Assembly: GCA_035559535.1 (NCBI GenBank)
Contig: DATMBG010000021.1
Coordinates: 162,398-226,397, forward strand
Direction of reading: 5' to 3'
Length of the DNA stretch: 64,000 nucleotides
From: Candidatus Limnocylindrales bacterium
GTDB lineage: Bacteria; Moduliflexota; Moduliflexia; Moduliflexales; JAUQPW01
Part shown: positions 45,191 through 53,895 of the stretch, in pieces
Layout: each line of letters starts with the position of its first letter
Numbering within the stretch: the first letter of the stretch is position 1
Program-made: the position numbers and the translations under genes
The notes under the pieces: generated by a model
Seen by the model: only the letters and a program-made list of their open reading frames with translations
The model's database searches: none
What the model was told of the DNA's origin: nothing

Positions 45191-46579
45191 ATGTCAAGGG
45201 TTATTATTATAGGCGCCGGAAAAGGGGGAAAAGCTTTATTGGAGATTTTCCATGGAGATTCCGGAGTGACCATTGTAGGGGTTGCCGATATCAATCCCCA
45301 TGCTCCGGGGATAGAGTTGGCCAGAAAATTAGGTATTCCGGTCACCACCGATTATCGCAAACTCTTGAAAAGTGAAGAGATCGATTTAATTATCAACGTA
45401 ACAGGCAATCCCCAGTTGGATAAAGAGATTTATGCACATAAACCGGAGGGAGCCGAAATTATGGGTGGTGTCAGTGCCAAGTTCATGTGGGATCTCATTG
45501 AAGTACAAAAACGAAAGGACGAGCTTCTTCTGGAAGAACGAAAAAAGAAAGAAGAATTAGAATACAAATACAAATTGATGTTAAGGGAGCTGGCTTCCAA
45601 GTCTGAGAGTGAGTTTATCATCGGCAACAATCCCAAGATGAAAGAGATTGGGGAGCTAATCCTCAAGGTAGCTCCGACACCGACCACCGTACTCATTCGA
45701 GGGGAGAGTGGTACCGGGAAGGAGTTGATTGCCCGGGCCATTCACAAATACAGTCATCTTAAGGACAAGCCTCTGGTTACGGTAAATTGTACAGCGTTAA
45801 CTCCGACTCTCATGGAAAGTGAGCTTTTCGGCCATAAAAAGGGATCTTTTACCGGAGCCATTAAAGACAAGATCGGGTTGTTTGAGAAAGCCGATGGAGG
45901 AACTATTTTTCTGGATGAAATCGGAGATATGAACATGGCCATGCAGTCGAAGTTGTTGCGGGTCCTTCAGACAGGAGAGATTAAAGCTGTTGGAGATGTA
46001 ACCACGAAGAAGGTCAAAGTCCGGATTATCGCAGCTACCAACCGAAACTTAGAAGAAGCCATTGAAAAGGGAGAGTTTCGAGAAGATCTTTTCTATCGGT
46101 TTAACACGTTTACGATATTTGTACCTCCCTTACGGGACCGAGTGGAAGATATACCCACCCTGGCCTATCATTTTCTCCGGAAGGCAGAAGCCAAAGTTAA
46201 CAAGAAGGTGGAAAGGATCTCTCCCGAAGCCATGGAATACTTGAAAAGTTATCACTGGCCTGGAAACCTTCGGGAGTTAGAAAATATCATCGAGCGGGCG
46301 GTTGTTTTAACCTTATCCACCCAGATCGAAGTCGGCCATCTTCCCCTTCATATCCAGGAAAAAAGACCCAGGCTGAACATCCAGGAGGGATTCATGAAGG
46401 CCAAGGAAAGGGCCATTGCCGAGTTTGAACGAGAATCCCTTATCCGATATCTTTCTGAAACCAACGGGAATATCTCCAGGGCCGCCCAAAAAGCTCAGAT
46501 CCCCCGTCGGACCTTTCATCGCCTGTTGGCAAAACATGGCATCTCGGCCGTAGAATTTAAACTACAAAAAAAGTACTGA
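45191..46579 (+). CDS. Sigma-54-dependent activator with N-terminal Rossmann domain
   Basis: 462-residue enhancer-binding protein. Residues 1-95 look like an NAD(P)- or nucleotide-sugar-type Rossmann domain (VIIIGAGKGGKALLEIF; VADINPHAPG; IINVTGNPQL) in place of a receiver domain. A coiled coil (about 105-137) leads to the AAA+ domain with Walker A GESGTGKE (171-178), the sigma-54 loop GSFTGA (218-223, Ser in place of the usual Ala) and Walker B GTIFLDEIG. A Fis-type helix-turn-helix closes the chain (NISRAAQKAQIPRRTFHRLL). The N domain suggests sensing of a dinucleotide or metabolite. No target promoter is identified, but envelope genes flank it. Confidence 0.88.
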   Translation: MSRVIIIGAGKGGKALLEIFHGDSGVTIVGVADINPHAPGIELARKLGIPVTTDYRKLLKSEEIDLIINVTGNPQLDKEIYAHKPEGAEIMGGVSAKFMWDLIEVQKRKDELLLEERKKKEELEYKYKLMLRELASKSESEFIIGNNPKMKEIGELILKVAPTPTTVLIRGESGTGKELIARAIHKYSHLKDKPLVTVNCTALTPTLMESELFGHKKGSFTGAIKDKIGLFEKADGGTIFLDEIGDMNMAMQSKLLRVLQTGEIKAVGDVTTKKVKVRIIAATNRNLEEAIEKGEFREDLFYRFNTFTIFVPPLRDRVEDIPTLAYHFLRKAEAKVNKKVERISPEAMEYLKSYHWPGNLRELENIIERAVVLTLSTQIEVGHLPLHIQEKRPRLNIQEGFMKAKERAIAEFERESLIRYLSETNGNISRAAQKAQIPRRTFHRLLAKHGISAVEFKLQKKY

Positions 46580-46589
46580 GTACTGAAGG

Positions 46590-46790
46590 ACTTTGGGACA
46601 CGGGGATTTTGGGACGCGGGGACGCGGGGACTTTTGAGACATTTCCTCAACATAATCAGAGGTTATATAAGTAAGATTAGCTGGAACCGGGAGAAAGGGG
46701 GACTTTTGAGGCATTTCCCCACATCTCTCAGTTCCCGCGTCCCCGTGTCCCAAAATCCCCGTGTCCCCATGTCCCCGCGTCTCCGTGTCC
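46590..46790. terminator. Long inverted repeat between convergent genes
   Basis: The left arm is built of GGGACACGGGGATTTTGGGA and GCGGGGACGCGGGGAC, and the right arm of CCCGCGTCCCCGTGTCCC and AAAATCCCCGTGTCC. Between the arms, CTTTTGAGACATTTCCTCA and CTTTTGAGGCATTTCCCCA form a direct repeat. The unit fills the gap between the sigma-54 gene and the convergent transferase gene, where it can act as a shared terminator. Confidence 0.6.
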
Positions 46791-46795
46791 TTTAT

Positions 46796-48208
46796 TTAAT
46801 AAGCATGGTCGTTGACCATCCCTTTCCAGAGGGTAAGGAGAAGGATTTTGATATCAAATAAGAGGGACCAATTGGCGATATAGTAAAGGTCGTATTCGAT
46901 CCGCTTTTCAATGGAAGTATTTCCCCGCCAGCCGTTGACCTGAGCCCATCCGGTCATACCGGACTTGACCTTATGGCGAAGAATGTATTGAGGGAATTTT
47001 TCTGTAAATTGTTCAACAAAGGGAGGTCGTTCGGGTCGAGGACCGACCAGACTCATTTCTCCCTTCAAGACGTTAAAGAGCTGAGGAAGTTCATCCAGAC
47101 TGGTTCTCCGCATAAAAGCCCCGATTTTGGTTCGACGAGGATCGTTTTTCTTTGCCCAGACGGCTCCGGTCCTTTGCTCCGCATTGACATACATAGATCT
47201 GAACTTATACATATTGAAAACCCGTCCGTCCAGTCCCATTCGTTGCTGAACGTAAAAAATCGGTCCTGGGGAAGTTAACTTAATCAGGATGGCCAGGATG
47301 ATCATGATAGGAGCGAACAGGATGATTCCAATCAGGGACAGGAGGATATCGAACCCACGTTTGATAATACTATTCCAACCCTGAAGTGGTGTTTCCCGCA
47401 GGGTTACGATGGGAATACCGTCTAACTCGTCGACACCCCCTTTGAGGGCTACATATTGGACCAGATCCGGAACGACTTTAATATCCACATATTCCCGATC
47501 CAGGGTATTCAAGATAGAGAGAAGGCGTTCATGGGCACTCAAAGGCAAGGCAATAAAAAGCTGTTGAATCTGATGGGTTTGAATAACTTCTCGCAGATCA
47601 TCCAGAGTACCCAGTACCGGAACTCCCTCGATGATTTTCCCTTGTTTTGCCGGATCGTCATCCACAAACCCCCGCACATTTAATCCAAGCCCTGAATAGT
47701 AACGGGCTTTACGAACAAGCAATTGGCCTAACTCCCCGGCTCCCGCAATCAGGATATGGCGCAGATTATATCCCTTACTCCGGGCGTAGGAGATGAGATC
47801 ATGGAACAAAGCTCTTCCGATGCCGATGAGAAAGACATCGATGGCCCAGAAGTAGAGAAGACCTAATCGGGAATAGGTGGTGAGCGGAAAGAAAAAGAAA
47901 TTAAACGTAATAAGGAAGAGAGTCCCCAGCGTTACCGCTTGAAAGACCGTAACAAACTCATCAATTTTTGAATGGCCCCGGCGGGGAAGATAGAGACCAC
48001 ACAGCTTAAAAACGATGGGCCAGATGACCAGGATGGGATATAAAGCTTGTAAATAAAGGGATAAAGGTGGAATCCCTTTGGTTACCGGAACTATGTCCGT
48101 ATAAAATCTTAAAGTGTAAGCCAGAAGTAGAGAAAGTGCTGTTGCAATAAGATCAATCGTTACCAGTCCCGTTAAAATCAACGGATGGTTTTTTTTCAAT
48201 GAAGCCAT
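46796..48208 (-). CDS. Polyprenyl sugar-1-phosphate transferase (WbaP/WcaJ-type)
   Basis: 470-residue inner-membrane enzyme that starts glycan assembly by moving a sugar-1-phosphate from a nucleotide sugar to undecaprenyl phosphate. Four N-terminal spans (about 10-130) and a CoA-binding-like Rossmann segment (ILIAGAGELGQLLVRKARYY) precede the catalytic domain (about 270-470), with KRGFDILLSLIGIILFAPIM, the KFRSM strand, TSLDELPQLFNVLKGEMSLV and GPRPE. This is the long WcaJ/WbaP layout. AAGGGAGGT before the ATG supports the start. It would initiate the polysaccharide built by the 0-13 kb genes or the local LPS cluster. Confidence 0.93.
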   Translation of the reverse strand: MASLKKNHPLILTGLVTIDLIATALSLLLAYTLRFYTDIVPVTKGIPPLSLYLQALYPILVIWPIVFKLCGLYLPRRGHSKIDEFVTVFQAVTLGTLFLITFNFFFFPLTTYSRLGLLYFWAIDVFLIGIGRALFHDLISYARSKGYNLRHILIAGAGELGQLLVRKARYYSGLGLNVRGFVDDDPAKQGKIIEGVPVLGTLDDLREVIQTHQIQQLFIALPLSAHERLLSILNTLDREYVDIKVVPDLVQYVALKGGVDELDGIPIVTLRETPLQGWNSIIKRGFDILLSLIGIILFAPIMIILAILIKLTSPGPIFYVQQRMGLDGRVFNMYKFRSMYVNAEQRTGAVWAKKNDPRRTKIGAFMRRTSLDELPQLFNVLKGEMSLVGPRPERPPFVEQFTEKFPQYILRHKVKSGMTGWAQVNGWRGNTSIEKRIEYDLYYIANWSLLFDIKILLLTLWKGMVNDHAY

Positions 48209-48400
48209 ACCTCCCTTTCTCCTGTCCAGTTTCTAAATCACTTCCATTATCCAGATATCCAAACAACTCTTCCCTAACACTTTTCGACTTTAAATTTGTA
48301 AAAAGGGAAAGCTTAACTCTATAAAACGCAATTAATTAAACACACAGGTTACCCTTCTGTCAACAAAAATTCTCACTTAAAAAATGCAAAAGATATTTTA

Positions 48401-48429
48401 TTGACATTCTTTCCAAAATTCAAGATAGA
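48401..48429 (+). promoter_or_regulatory. Weak promoter candidate before the J-domain gene
   Basis: TTGACA (48401-48406) with GATAGA (48424-48429) after 17 bases. The ATG at 48437 follows within eight bases and has no Shine-Dalgarno, so if the promoter is real the message would be nearly leaderless. Confidence 0.35.
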
Positions 48430-48436
48430 TTAAGTT

Positions 48437-49093
48437 ATGAAAAATAAAAACTACTATGAGATTTTGGGAATTTCCAGGGAGGCTTCCGAGGCCGAGATCA
48501 AGGCAGCGTATCGAAGGGCTGCCTTAAAGTATCATCCAGATAGAAATCCTGGAAATGCAGAGGCTGCCGAAAAGTTCAAAGAAGCTGCCGAGGCCTACGA
48601 AGTTCTCTCCGATCCCGAGAAGCGTAGACTATACGATCGGTACGGGCCTGATTTTGGCCGAAAGGGTCGTACGACTCGAGAACAAAAGCAGGAGCCCCCC
48701 TCCTACGAACCTTCCGACATGATGGAAGAAGTTTTGATCGAGTTGGGCTGGGCGTTGGTGAAAGAGCATGGAAAGTACATCCCCGAGCATGTTTTCGACA
48801 CCCTGTTCCAGGATGAACTCCAGGCCCATATACGGCTTCCTTTCATTTACGAACGCATCCCCCATCCTGCTACGGGTCGACCGGTCGTCTGGATGAAAAA
48901 AATCAAGAAGAGCAAGATATCAGCTACCCGGGCGCAACAGACCGAAGATAACCTCTCCCGTCTGAAAAGTGCGTTGAAAGAAGCCGGGCTTTCCCTGGAA
49001 GACCTCTCCTACTCTGAAATCCTCCAATTTACCAAAGAGCTAGGCATTACGCTGGGTACCAAGATCCTGAAAAAATTGATGAGGAGAGAGTAG
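48437..49093 (+). CDS. J-domain (DnaJ-like) protein with novel C-terminal region
   Basis: 218-residue cytoplasmic protein. The N-terminal J domain (about 3-70) has [21 protein letters not shown] and the HPD motif at 33-35, so it should stimulate DnaK ATPase. The zinc and substrate-binding domains of true DnaJ are absent. Residues 75-218 are not recognised; they include a possible helical hairpin ([34 protein letters not shown]). It is a DnaJ-class co-chaperone for an unknown client. It is a single gene with a TTGACA box close upstream. Confidence 0.8.
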   Translation: MKNKNYYEILGISREASEAEIKAAYRRAALKYHPDRNPGNAEAAEKFKEAAEAYEVLSDPEKRRLYDRYGPDFGRKGRTTREQKQEPPSYEPSDMMEEVLIELGWALVKEHGKYIPEHVFDTLFQDELQAHIRLPFIYERIPHPATGRPVVWMKKIKKSKISATRAQQTEDNLSRLKSALKEAGLSLEDLSYSEILQFTKELGITLGTKILKKLMRRE

Positions 49094-49228
49094 TACCGGC
49101 CTGGCCGTCGGATATTGGAATACCTTTTAGATCATATAAAACTTAGAGTTCTCACCGGCATGAACTGTAGCAGTTCCCAAGCTATCCCACCCAACTTTAC
49201 AAAAATTTTGAAACCTTTTTGTCCTTTT

Positions 49229-49630
49229 CTATTCTACGAACCGAGAGGGTAAAACCTCTTCCTCCCCCATTTTATCCTCAATAAAAGCCAGCCGGGATTC
49301 TATTCTTTCAAAGGCAGTTGCCATGGTAAATTCCAACTGCCTGAACCGTTCGCTCTCCAGAAGGGAGGGGTTGGAACTTTTCAATTTTCTGAGTTGGGCG
49401 ATGAGTTGGAGGATCCATTCCAGGAGGAAGAGGGCCAGGTAGCTGAAGAGGATAATGAGGGCAAGAACGGTGGTCGTTATACTGATCACCAGCAGAAATC
49501 GAACATCCTGGGGAGTCAAGAGGGGACCTGCCAGTTGAAAAAGGTTATAGAGCAAATAAATTCCTGCCAGTCCTCCAAAAACGGTCAGGATCCTCAAGGA
49601 GTCTGCCAGGGGATTTTGGGATTTTTGCAT
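49229..49630 (-). CDS. Small two-span membrane protein with C-terminal coiled coil
   Basis: 133-residue protein not recognised. Two hydrophobic spans (ILTVFGGLAGIYLLYNLFQL and VLALIILFSYLALFLLEWIL) are followed by a charged helical end (SERFRQLEFTMATAFERIES, LAFIEDKMGEEE). GGAGGTGATC just before the ATG is a strong ribosome site, so it is probably real. It faces the J-domain gene tail to tail and is divergent from the WYL regulator. No function can be given. Confidence 0.6.
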   Translation of the reverse strand: MQKSQNPLADSLRILTVFGGLAGIYLLYNLFQLAGPLLTPQDVRFLLVISITTTVLALIILFSYLALFLLEWILQLIAQLRKLKSSNPSLLESERFRQLEFTMATAFERIESRLAFIEDKMGEEEVLPSRFVE

Positions 49631-49981
49631 GATAGATCACCTCCAGGGAATGGATAGACTTTCTGGTTTTTCAAACCAGATTTTTTTCTTAACGATACCA
49701 TTGCATTTTTTCCAAGGTCTATCCGTTTGTATTCAATTCAATTGAAGCACTTCCTGGTTTCTAAGGCCTCTCCCTGTTCACCCTGGGTTTGTTGAAGGGG
49801 GAACACCCTCCGAAGGGCAGGGTCGGGTTAAAGGCCGATTTCAATCAAAGGGTTAGAGATACGTATGCAGATAATATACAGGCGAATAAAAGGAGAAGTC
49901 AAAGGAAAATTAACCGGGTGAAAAGAAAGACTTGGGAGGAAAGGGATTGGTTTTTATTTTTTTCCGGGCCTATTTCTCTCC

Positions 49982-50010
49982 TTGACAGAGGATCACCGGT
50001 TTTATAAAAT
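49982..50010 (+). promoter_or_regulatory. Promoter of the WYL regulator gene
   Basis: TTGACA (49982-49987) and TAAAAT (50005-50010) with a 17-base spacer. The message would start near 50017 and have a leader of about 160 bases before the ATG at 50176, including a short inverted repeat near 50120-50150 (TCTGGTGAGAGCCAGA). Confidence 0.55.
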
Positions 50011-50175
50011 TTTATCCAACTTCTTACCGATTTCCTATCCTTGCCTTTCGTAAGGGAAAAACTTCAACTGTCCGGACAAAAAATTAAAAATTTTTACCCT
50101 CAATCCAGACAGGGGCGGACTCAACGGGTGTCAGGGTCTGGTGAGAGCCAGATTCGGAGACCTAAGTTAGGGTTG

Positions 50176-51195
50176 ATGTTAAAAGAAACAAATCATTCAA
50201 ACTTCAATTATGGAGCGACCAAGTTTGCACGCATGATCCGCCTCATGTCGGAGGTCAAGACCAACCCTTATCAACGACCGGAGGAGCTTTGGCGACTGTT
50301 GGGGATCAAGCGTTCGCAGTTTTTTGAAGATCGGAAGGTACTGGCCCAATTCGGTTTTGAATTCAAATATGATCGGCGCGAGAAGAGGTATAAGATAATC
50401 CGGGACATTTTCATTCCTGTGCTGGACCTTACGGTAACCGAAGTGATCAGTCTGGCCATGGCCGTACGTCAGCTTTCGGCGGCCGGGGATCATACCCTTG
50501 TTTGGGATGCCGTACAGGCGATTCGAAAGATTGCGGCCAATGCTCCTGAAGCGGCGAGTGAGATGCTTTCCTATGCGATTAACCAGAAAACCCTCAAAGA
50601 TACGTTCAAAGTCAGCCCAAAATGGATGAATCTGCTCTGGCAAGCCCGGCAGAATCGCCATCGTGTCAGGATACTCTATGAGGATTACTCCCGAGGGCAA
50701 AAACGTTGGTTTCTGGCCGATATTTACATGATTTACTTCAAAGGTCGAGCCTTGTATGTAGATGCCTATTTACCCGGCGAGGATCGTATCGCCATGTTAA
50801 GGGCCAGCCGGATCAAGCAGGTGGAGCTACTTTCGGAAGAGTTTCAGGTGCATCCCGACTATAACTTTCATGAACGTCACCGTTACAGCTTTCGGGTCAT
50901 GATCAGTGAAAGCAAACCCGTACGGGTACGAATTCGCTTCGATCCGAAAATTGCCCCTTACATTCGTGAAGCCTACTGGCATGAATCCCAGCAGATTCTT
51001 GGATGCGACGATGGAGGGTTGATTCTGAGTTTGACCGTAGCCGAGCCGCAGGAAGTGTTGTGGTATCTGGTCTTTCCTTGGGGTGAAGGGGCCGAGATCC
51101 TCGAGCCTGAGTCGCTACGCCAGGAAGCGGCCAGAGTTGCGCTTCAGGTGTATAAGCGGTATACAGAAAAAAAAGATCCCGGATTTGAAACCTGA
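50176..51195 (+). CDS. WYL-domain transcriptional regulator
   Basis: 339-residue cytoplasmic regulator. The N-terminal helix-turn-helix (about 18-65: MIRLMSEVKTNPYQRPEELWRLLGI, of which the recognition part is near KRSQFFEDRKVL) is followed by a WYL domain (about 165-250: VRILYEDYSR, KRWFLADIYMIYFKGRALYV) and a C-terminal WCX-type extension. WYL domains bind nucleic acid or nucleotides and often control CRISPR-Cas or defence loci; the type I-A cas operon begins 1.0 kb downstream. A TTG 45 codons upstream is in frame, but its extra residues are low in coding character, and AGGG lies close to this ATG. Regulation of cas genes is inference. Confidence 0.82.
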   Translation: MLKETNHSNFNYGATKFARMIRLMSEVKTNPYQRPEELWRLLGIKRSQFFEDRKVLAQFGFEFKYDRREKRYKIIRDIFIPVLDLTVTEVISLAMAVRQLSAAGDHTLVWDAVQAIRKIAANAPEAASEMLSYAINQKTLKDTFKVSPKWMNLLWQARQNRHRVRILYEDYSRGQKRWFLADIYMIYFKGRALYVDAYLPGEDRIAMLRASRIKQVELLSEEFQVHPDYNFHERHRYSFRVMISESKPVRVRIRFDPKIAPYIREAYWHESQQILGCDDGGLILSLTVAEPQEVLWYLVFPWGEGAEILEPESLRQEAARVALQVYKRYTEKKDPGFET

Positions 51196-51259
51196 AATCT
51201 TTGCAGTTCATAAGGGATAGGTTGAGGGCGTCCGACAGCAGGTGGAGGGAGGGTAAGAT

Positions 51260-51808
51260 ATGTCCAGACAGGATATCAAAACGATTATTTTTTTAACCTT
51301 TCTATTGCTTGCCATCCCGGGCTGTGGAGACGATGACGATCATAATGACCTGACACCCAATGTAGCAGGGGTTTGGAATCTCAGCGCGAATCTGACAAGT
51401 AACAGTTGTCCTGTTCCGGCCACGCCCATTGTTGTGGATCAATTTTCCATAACCCAAAATGGGAACGCACTAACCGCCGTGGATACAAGCGGAGCGCCTT
51501 ATACCGGAAGCATTACAGGTAACACCATCAGGTTATCGCTGGCGACTCCCACGACCGAAACAGAGGATTCCTGTACCCTCACAGGGGATATCGATGTCCT
51601 GGCGTTTGTGAACCCTGGGGAGGTAAATCCCAGCCGGGCCACCGGGACCCTCAGTTTTCTCTTTACCTCGAGTGGGAGCTGTGCACTTCCGATAAACTGT
51701 CGGGTGGACCACAGTTTAACCATGGAACGGGCAGGAGTGGCCAAGGAGCAGCCGTCGGGTTATCCGGGTTTAAGGAAAGTGTTAGGAGAGATGATGAACA
51801 GGTTTTAA
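51260..51808 (+). CDS. Putative lipoprotein, lipocalin-like, unknown function
   Basis: 182-residue exported protein. The signal ends in lipobox AIPGC, followed by an Asp-rich stretch (GDDDDHND) and a beta-rich domain with GVWNLSANL at the start and RVDHSLTMERAG at the end, a layout seen in small lipocalin-like lipoproteins. GAGGGAGGG before the ATG is a strong ribosome site. It lies between the WYL regulator and the cas genes. A 22-base piece of this gene (51433-51454) recurs at 59423 beyond the cas operon. Confidence 0.7.
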   Translation: MSRQDIKTIIFLTFLLLAIPGCGDDDDHNDLTPNVAGVWNLSANLTSNSCPVPATPIVVDQFSITQNGNALTAVDTSGAPYTGSITGNTIRLSLATPTTETEDSCTLTGDIDVLAFVNPGEVNPSRATGTLSFLFTSSGSCALPINCRVDHSLTMERAGVAKEQPSGYPGLRKVLGEMMNRF

Positions 51809-51821
51809 GTGAAAGAGCTGT

Positions 51822-51844
51822 AAGCGGCCCGCAAAGGGCCGCTT
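51822..51844 (+). terminator. Hairpin after the lipoprotein gene
   Basis: 9-bp stem (AAGCGGCCC with GGGCCGCTT) and a 5-base loop, 14 bases after the stop. There is no T-run afterwards, so termination is only likely, not certain. Confidence 0.5.
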
Positions 51845-51845
51845 C

Positions 51846-51980
51846 ATGGGGATAAGGGTTTTCTTTGATAAAGGGTTAGGCGAGTTAGCCATAGAATGGA
51901 TTCACCTTCAGTGGGGGCGGGCCCTTTTAATCATGGGAGCCGTTTTAGTAATTGCCGGGGCTATTGTAAAGGAAAGCTGA
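51846..51980 (+). CDS. Possible 44-residue single-span membrane peptide
   Basis: Short frame MGIRVFFDKGLGELAIEW... ending WGRALLIMGAVLVIAGAIVKES. It has one hydrophobic span (about 26-41). It begins one base after the hairpin of the lipoprotein gene and has no good ribosome site, so it may not be translated from this ATG. It is reported because its residue pattern is protein-like and it lies in the gap leading to the cas operon. Confidence 0.3.
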   Translation: MGIRVFFDKGLGELAIEWIHLQWGRALLIMGAVLVIAGAIVKES

Positions 51981-52201
51981 GTTGCTCACTCTACTCTACA
52001 GCTACTTGCTCGGATTTTTAATGTGTCACTTTCAGCGATGCGTTGTCGGTTGCCTGCGCTTGGGTTTTTGAAAGATTCTGAAAAAGAAGGGCAACCGGGT
52101 CTATTTGAGTAGAAGTGTGATAGGTAAGTCATGAAGGCTCAAAGGTTATCGTTACAAATACCGTGAATCGATACTCCATGATCATAAAGGAGGGTGATGA
52201 G

Positions 52202-52561
52202 ATGAGTTTACAGGAACAGATTACAAAAAGCAAAGAAATAAAAAGAGTCGCCGGCTACCTGAGAAATGTGTTTGAAGTAGAAATTGCCTATGATATCTTA
52301 GATAAAATTGCCAAGGCACGAAAAATCGAAGATTTTTGCGAAGGTCTGTATACCGCTCTAAGACTTCAGGAAAAGACTCAGAGAGAAAAAAAGAAAGAAG
52401 GTATTAACAACATTTATATCCCGTCGGGAGATGATCTTCAGAAGGTTGTGGAGCTTGCTAAGCAAAACCTTAAGGAAACATCGAGGTATTTAGCTTCTCT
52501 AGCCTTGGCATATCCAAGTAAAAGAACTGAGAAAAAGGAGGAATCGATATCATGTTTTTAA
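52202..52561 (+). CDS. csa5: Csa5-like small subunit of type I-A Cascade (Cas11a)
   Basis: 119-residue all-helical protein, first gene of the cas operon. Its size, helix content (MSLQEQITKSKEIKRVAGYL; FEVEIAYDILDKIAKA) and place immediately before cas7 match Csa5, the small subunit of type I-A effector complexes; direct sequence likeness is weak. AAAGGAGG eight bases before this ATG chooses it over an ATG 13 codons upstream. The stop overlaps the cas7 start by ten bases. Csa5 supports R-loop formation in the archaeal systems. Confidence 0.65.
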   Translation: MSLQEQITKSKEIKRVAGYLRNVFEVEIAYDILDKIAKARKIEDFCEGLYTALRLQEKTQREKKKEGINNIYIPSGDDLQKVVELAKQNLKETSRYLASLALAYPSKRTEKKEESISCF

Positions 52562-53895
52562 GGATTACAGGAAGAATTTTTCTGAATGTTCAGTCGATGA
52601 ACGCTCAGGGTGGCGGTGGAACTAATTATATTGAGATAACTAAAGTTCCTATCATTTTAAAATCCAATGGGAACTACAAACCTTGTGAGGTCCCTGCTAT
52701 TTCTGGCAACATGATCAAACATTATCACTTTGTGGGGTTTACAGAAAGATTTAAGCAGACTCCTTACGCCCAAAATCTTACGTGGGATGCATCCAGGGCT
52801 TACGTTGCTTTAAGATTTGATCGCGGTAAAACAGCCAAAAAAGCAAATGGACAAGAGATTTCCCTGCAATCAGAAGGAGAAATACTAAGCCATTTTGCAG
52901 ATGCCGATCTTCATGGCTTTTTAGCCCCAGATACCCAGTGTCGAAGGGAATCTATTTTGAAGTTCTCTTTCTTTGTTCCAGTAGAAGAGTTCGTTGAAGA
53001 GGTTGAGGTAAAGGCTGTGGTTCATAACAGAGTTGATGTAGATGAAGAGGGTAAGATACCCCCTAGAGAAGAAGGTGCCATGATGTTCTTTAAACGAGAG
53101 TATACCTCTGCGCCATATGGTTTCCTTATGAGCTTTGATCTACCTTACAGCGGGCTAACTCTCGCAAGCATGAACTCACCAAACGTACTGGGAGTACTCG
53201 AACGCCAATCAAGGGTTAAATCAGCCATCTTAGGGCTTATGGACCTGTTATCTGGAAGGGCGGGCGCAAGTTTATCCCGGGCTTTTCCCGCTGCAAAGGT
53301 TGAAGAGTTAATCGTGGCTTCTTCCGAAGAGCCGCTTCCGGCCCTGGTTCACGGGTTTTACAAAGACTATGCGGAACAGAGCGCCAAAATCCTGAAGGCT
53401 TATAAGAGTCTTTCGAGTACTGATATTACTGTAAACCTCTATGCCAGGAATTCTCAAAGAAAATCTGAACTTGAGCAGATGCTTAAGGATAGCCAGAGTA
53501 GCTTAGAAGTCAAGGTTTTTGATGACTTCATAAGCCTTTTATCCGATGCAGAGAAGAGTGCTGAGGAGGTAATTGCGAGTATGGCCATGAAAGAGCTTAA
53601 AGAAATACAAGAAAAGGTTTCTCTTCAATCAAAAGAAGAAATCAAAAAGGTTTTAGAGAACTGGCAAAATCTATTGGCTAAAGCCCAAGAGATTTATCCA
53701 GCAATATGGGAAGAGTATAACCTGCTTGAACAATCGATGGAATCTGAAGATAAGGATTTGAAAAAACTTGCTGATGAGCTTAGGGAAGCAAACTCCACGG
53801 AAAAAAGAACTGAATTGATTAAGGCTCTGAGGGAAGGAATCGAAAAGAAAAAAAACAAAAAGAAGGAGGAAGAAGGTGAAGGCTCTGGCTCTTAG
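52552..53895 (+). CDS. cas7: Cas7 (Csa2/DevR family) with long C-terminal extension
   Basis: 447-residue backbone subunit that coats the crRNA. The first 285 residues have the family pattern: FLRITGRIFLNVQSMNAQGG, KVPIILKSNG, VPAISGNMIKHYHF, and the SGLTLASMNSPNVLGVLERQ segment. Residues about 290-447 are a Lys/Glu-rich helical extension (KSELEQMLKDSQSSLE; EEIKKVLENWQNLLAKA; GIEKKKNKKKEEE), not expected in standard Csa2 of some 320 residues. The gene overlaps csa5 by ten bases and cas5 by twenty, typical of a tightly coupled effector operon. Confidence 0.9.
   Translation: MFLRITGRIFLNVQSMNAQGGGGTNYIEITKVPIILKSNGNYKPCEVPAISGNMIKHYHFVGFTERFKQTPYAQNLTWDASRAYVALRFDRGKTAKKANGQEISLQSEGEILSHFADADLHGFLAPDTQCRRESILKFSFFVPVEEFVEEVEVKAVVHNRVDVDEEGKIPPREEGAMMFFKREYTSAPYGFLMSFDLPYSGLTLASMNSPNVLGVLERQSRVKSAILGLMDLLSGRAGASLSRAFPAAKVEELIVASSEEPLPALVHGFYKDYAEQSAKILKAYKSLSSTDITVNLYARNSQRKSELEQMLKDSQSSLEVKVFDDFISLLSDAEKSAEEVIASMAMKELKEIQEKVSLQSKEEIKKVLENWQNLLAKAQEIYPAIWEEYNLLEQSMESEDKDLKKLADELREANSTEKRTELIKALREGIEKKKNKKKEEEGEGSGS

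Noticed and set aside
46590..46790. CRISPR-like repeat array
   Set aside because: The repeated words are GC-rich, irregular and arranged as inverted repeats, without unique spacers.
51809..52201. CRISPR array or leader near the cas operon
   Set aside because: No regularly spaced repeats of 24-37 bases exist here or after cas6; only hairpins and unique sequence are seen.
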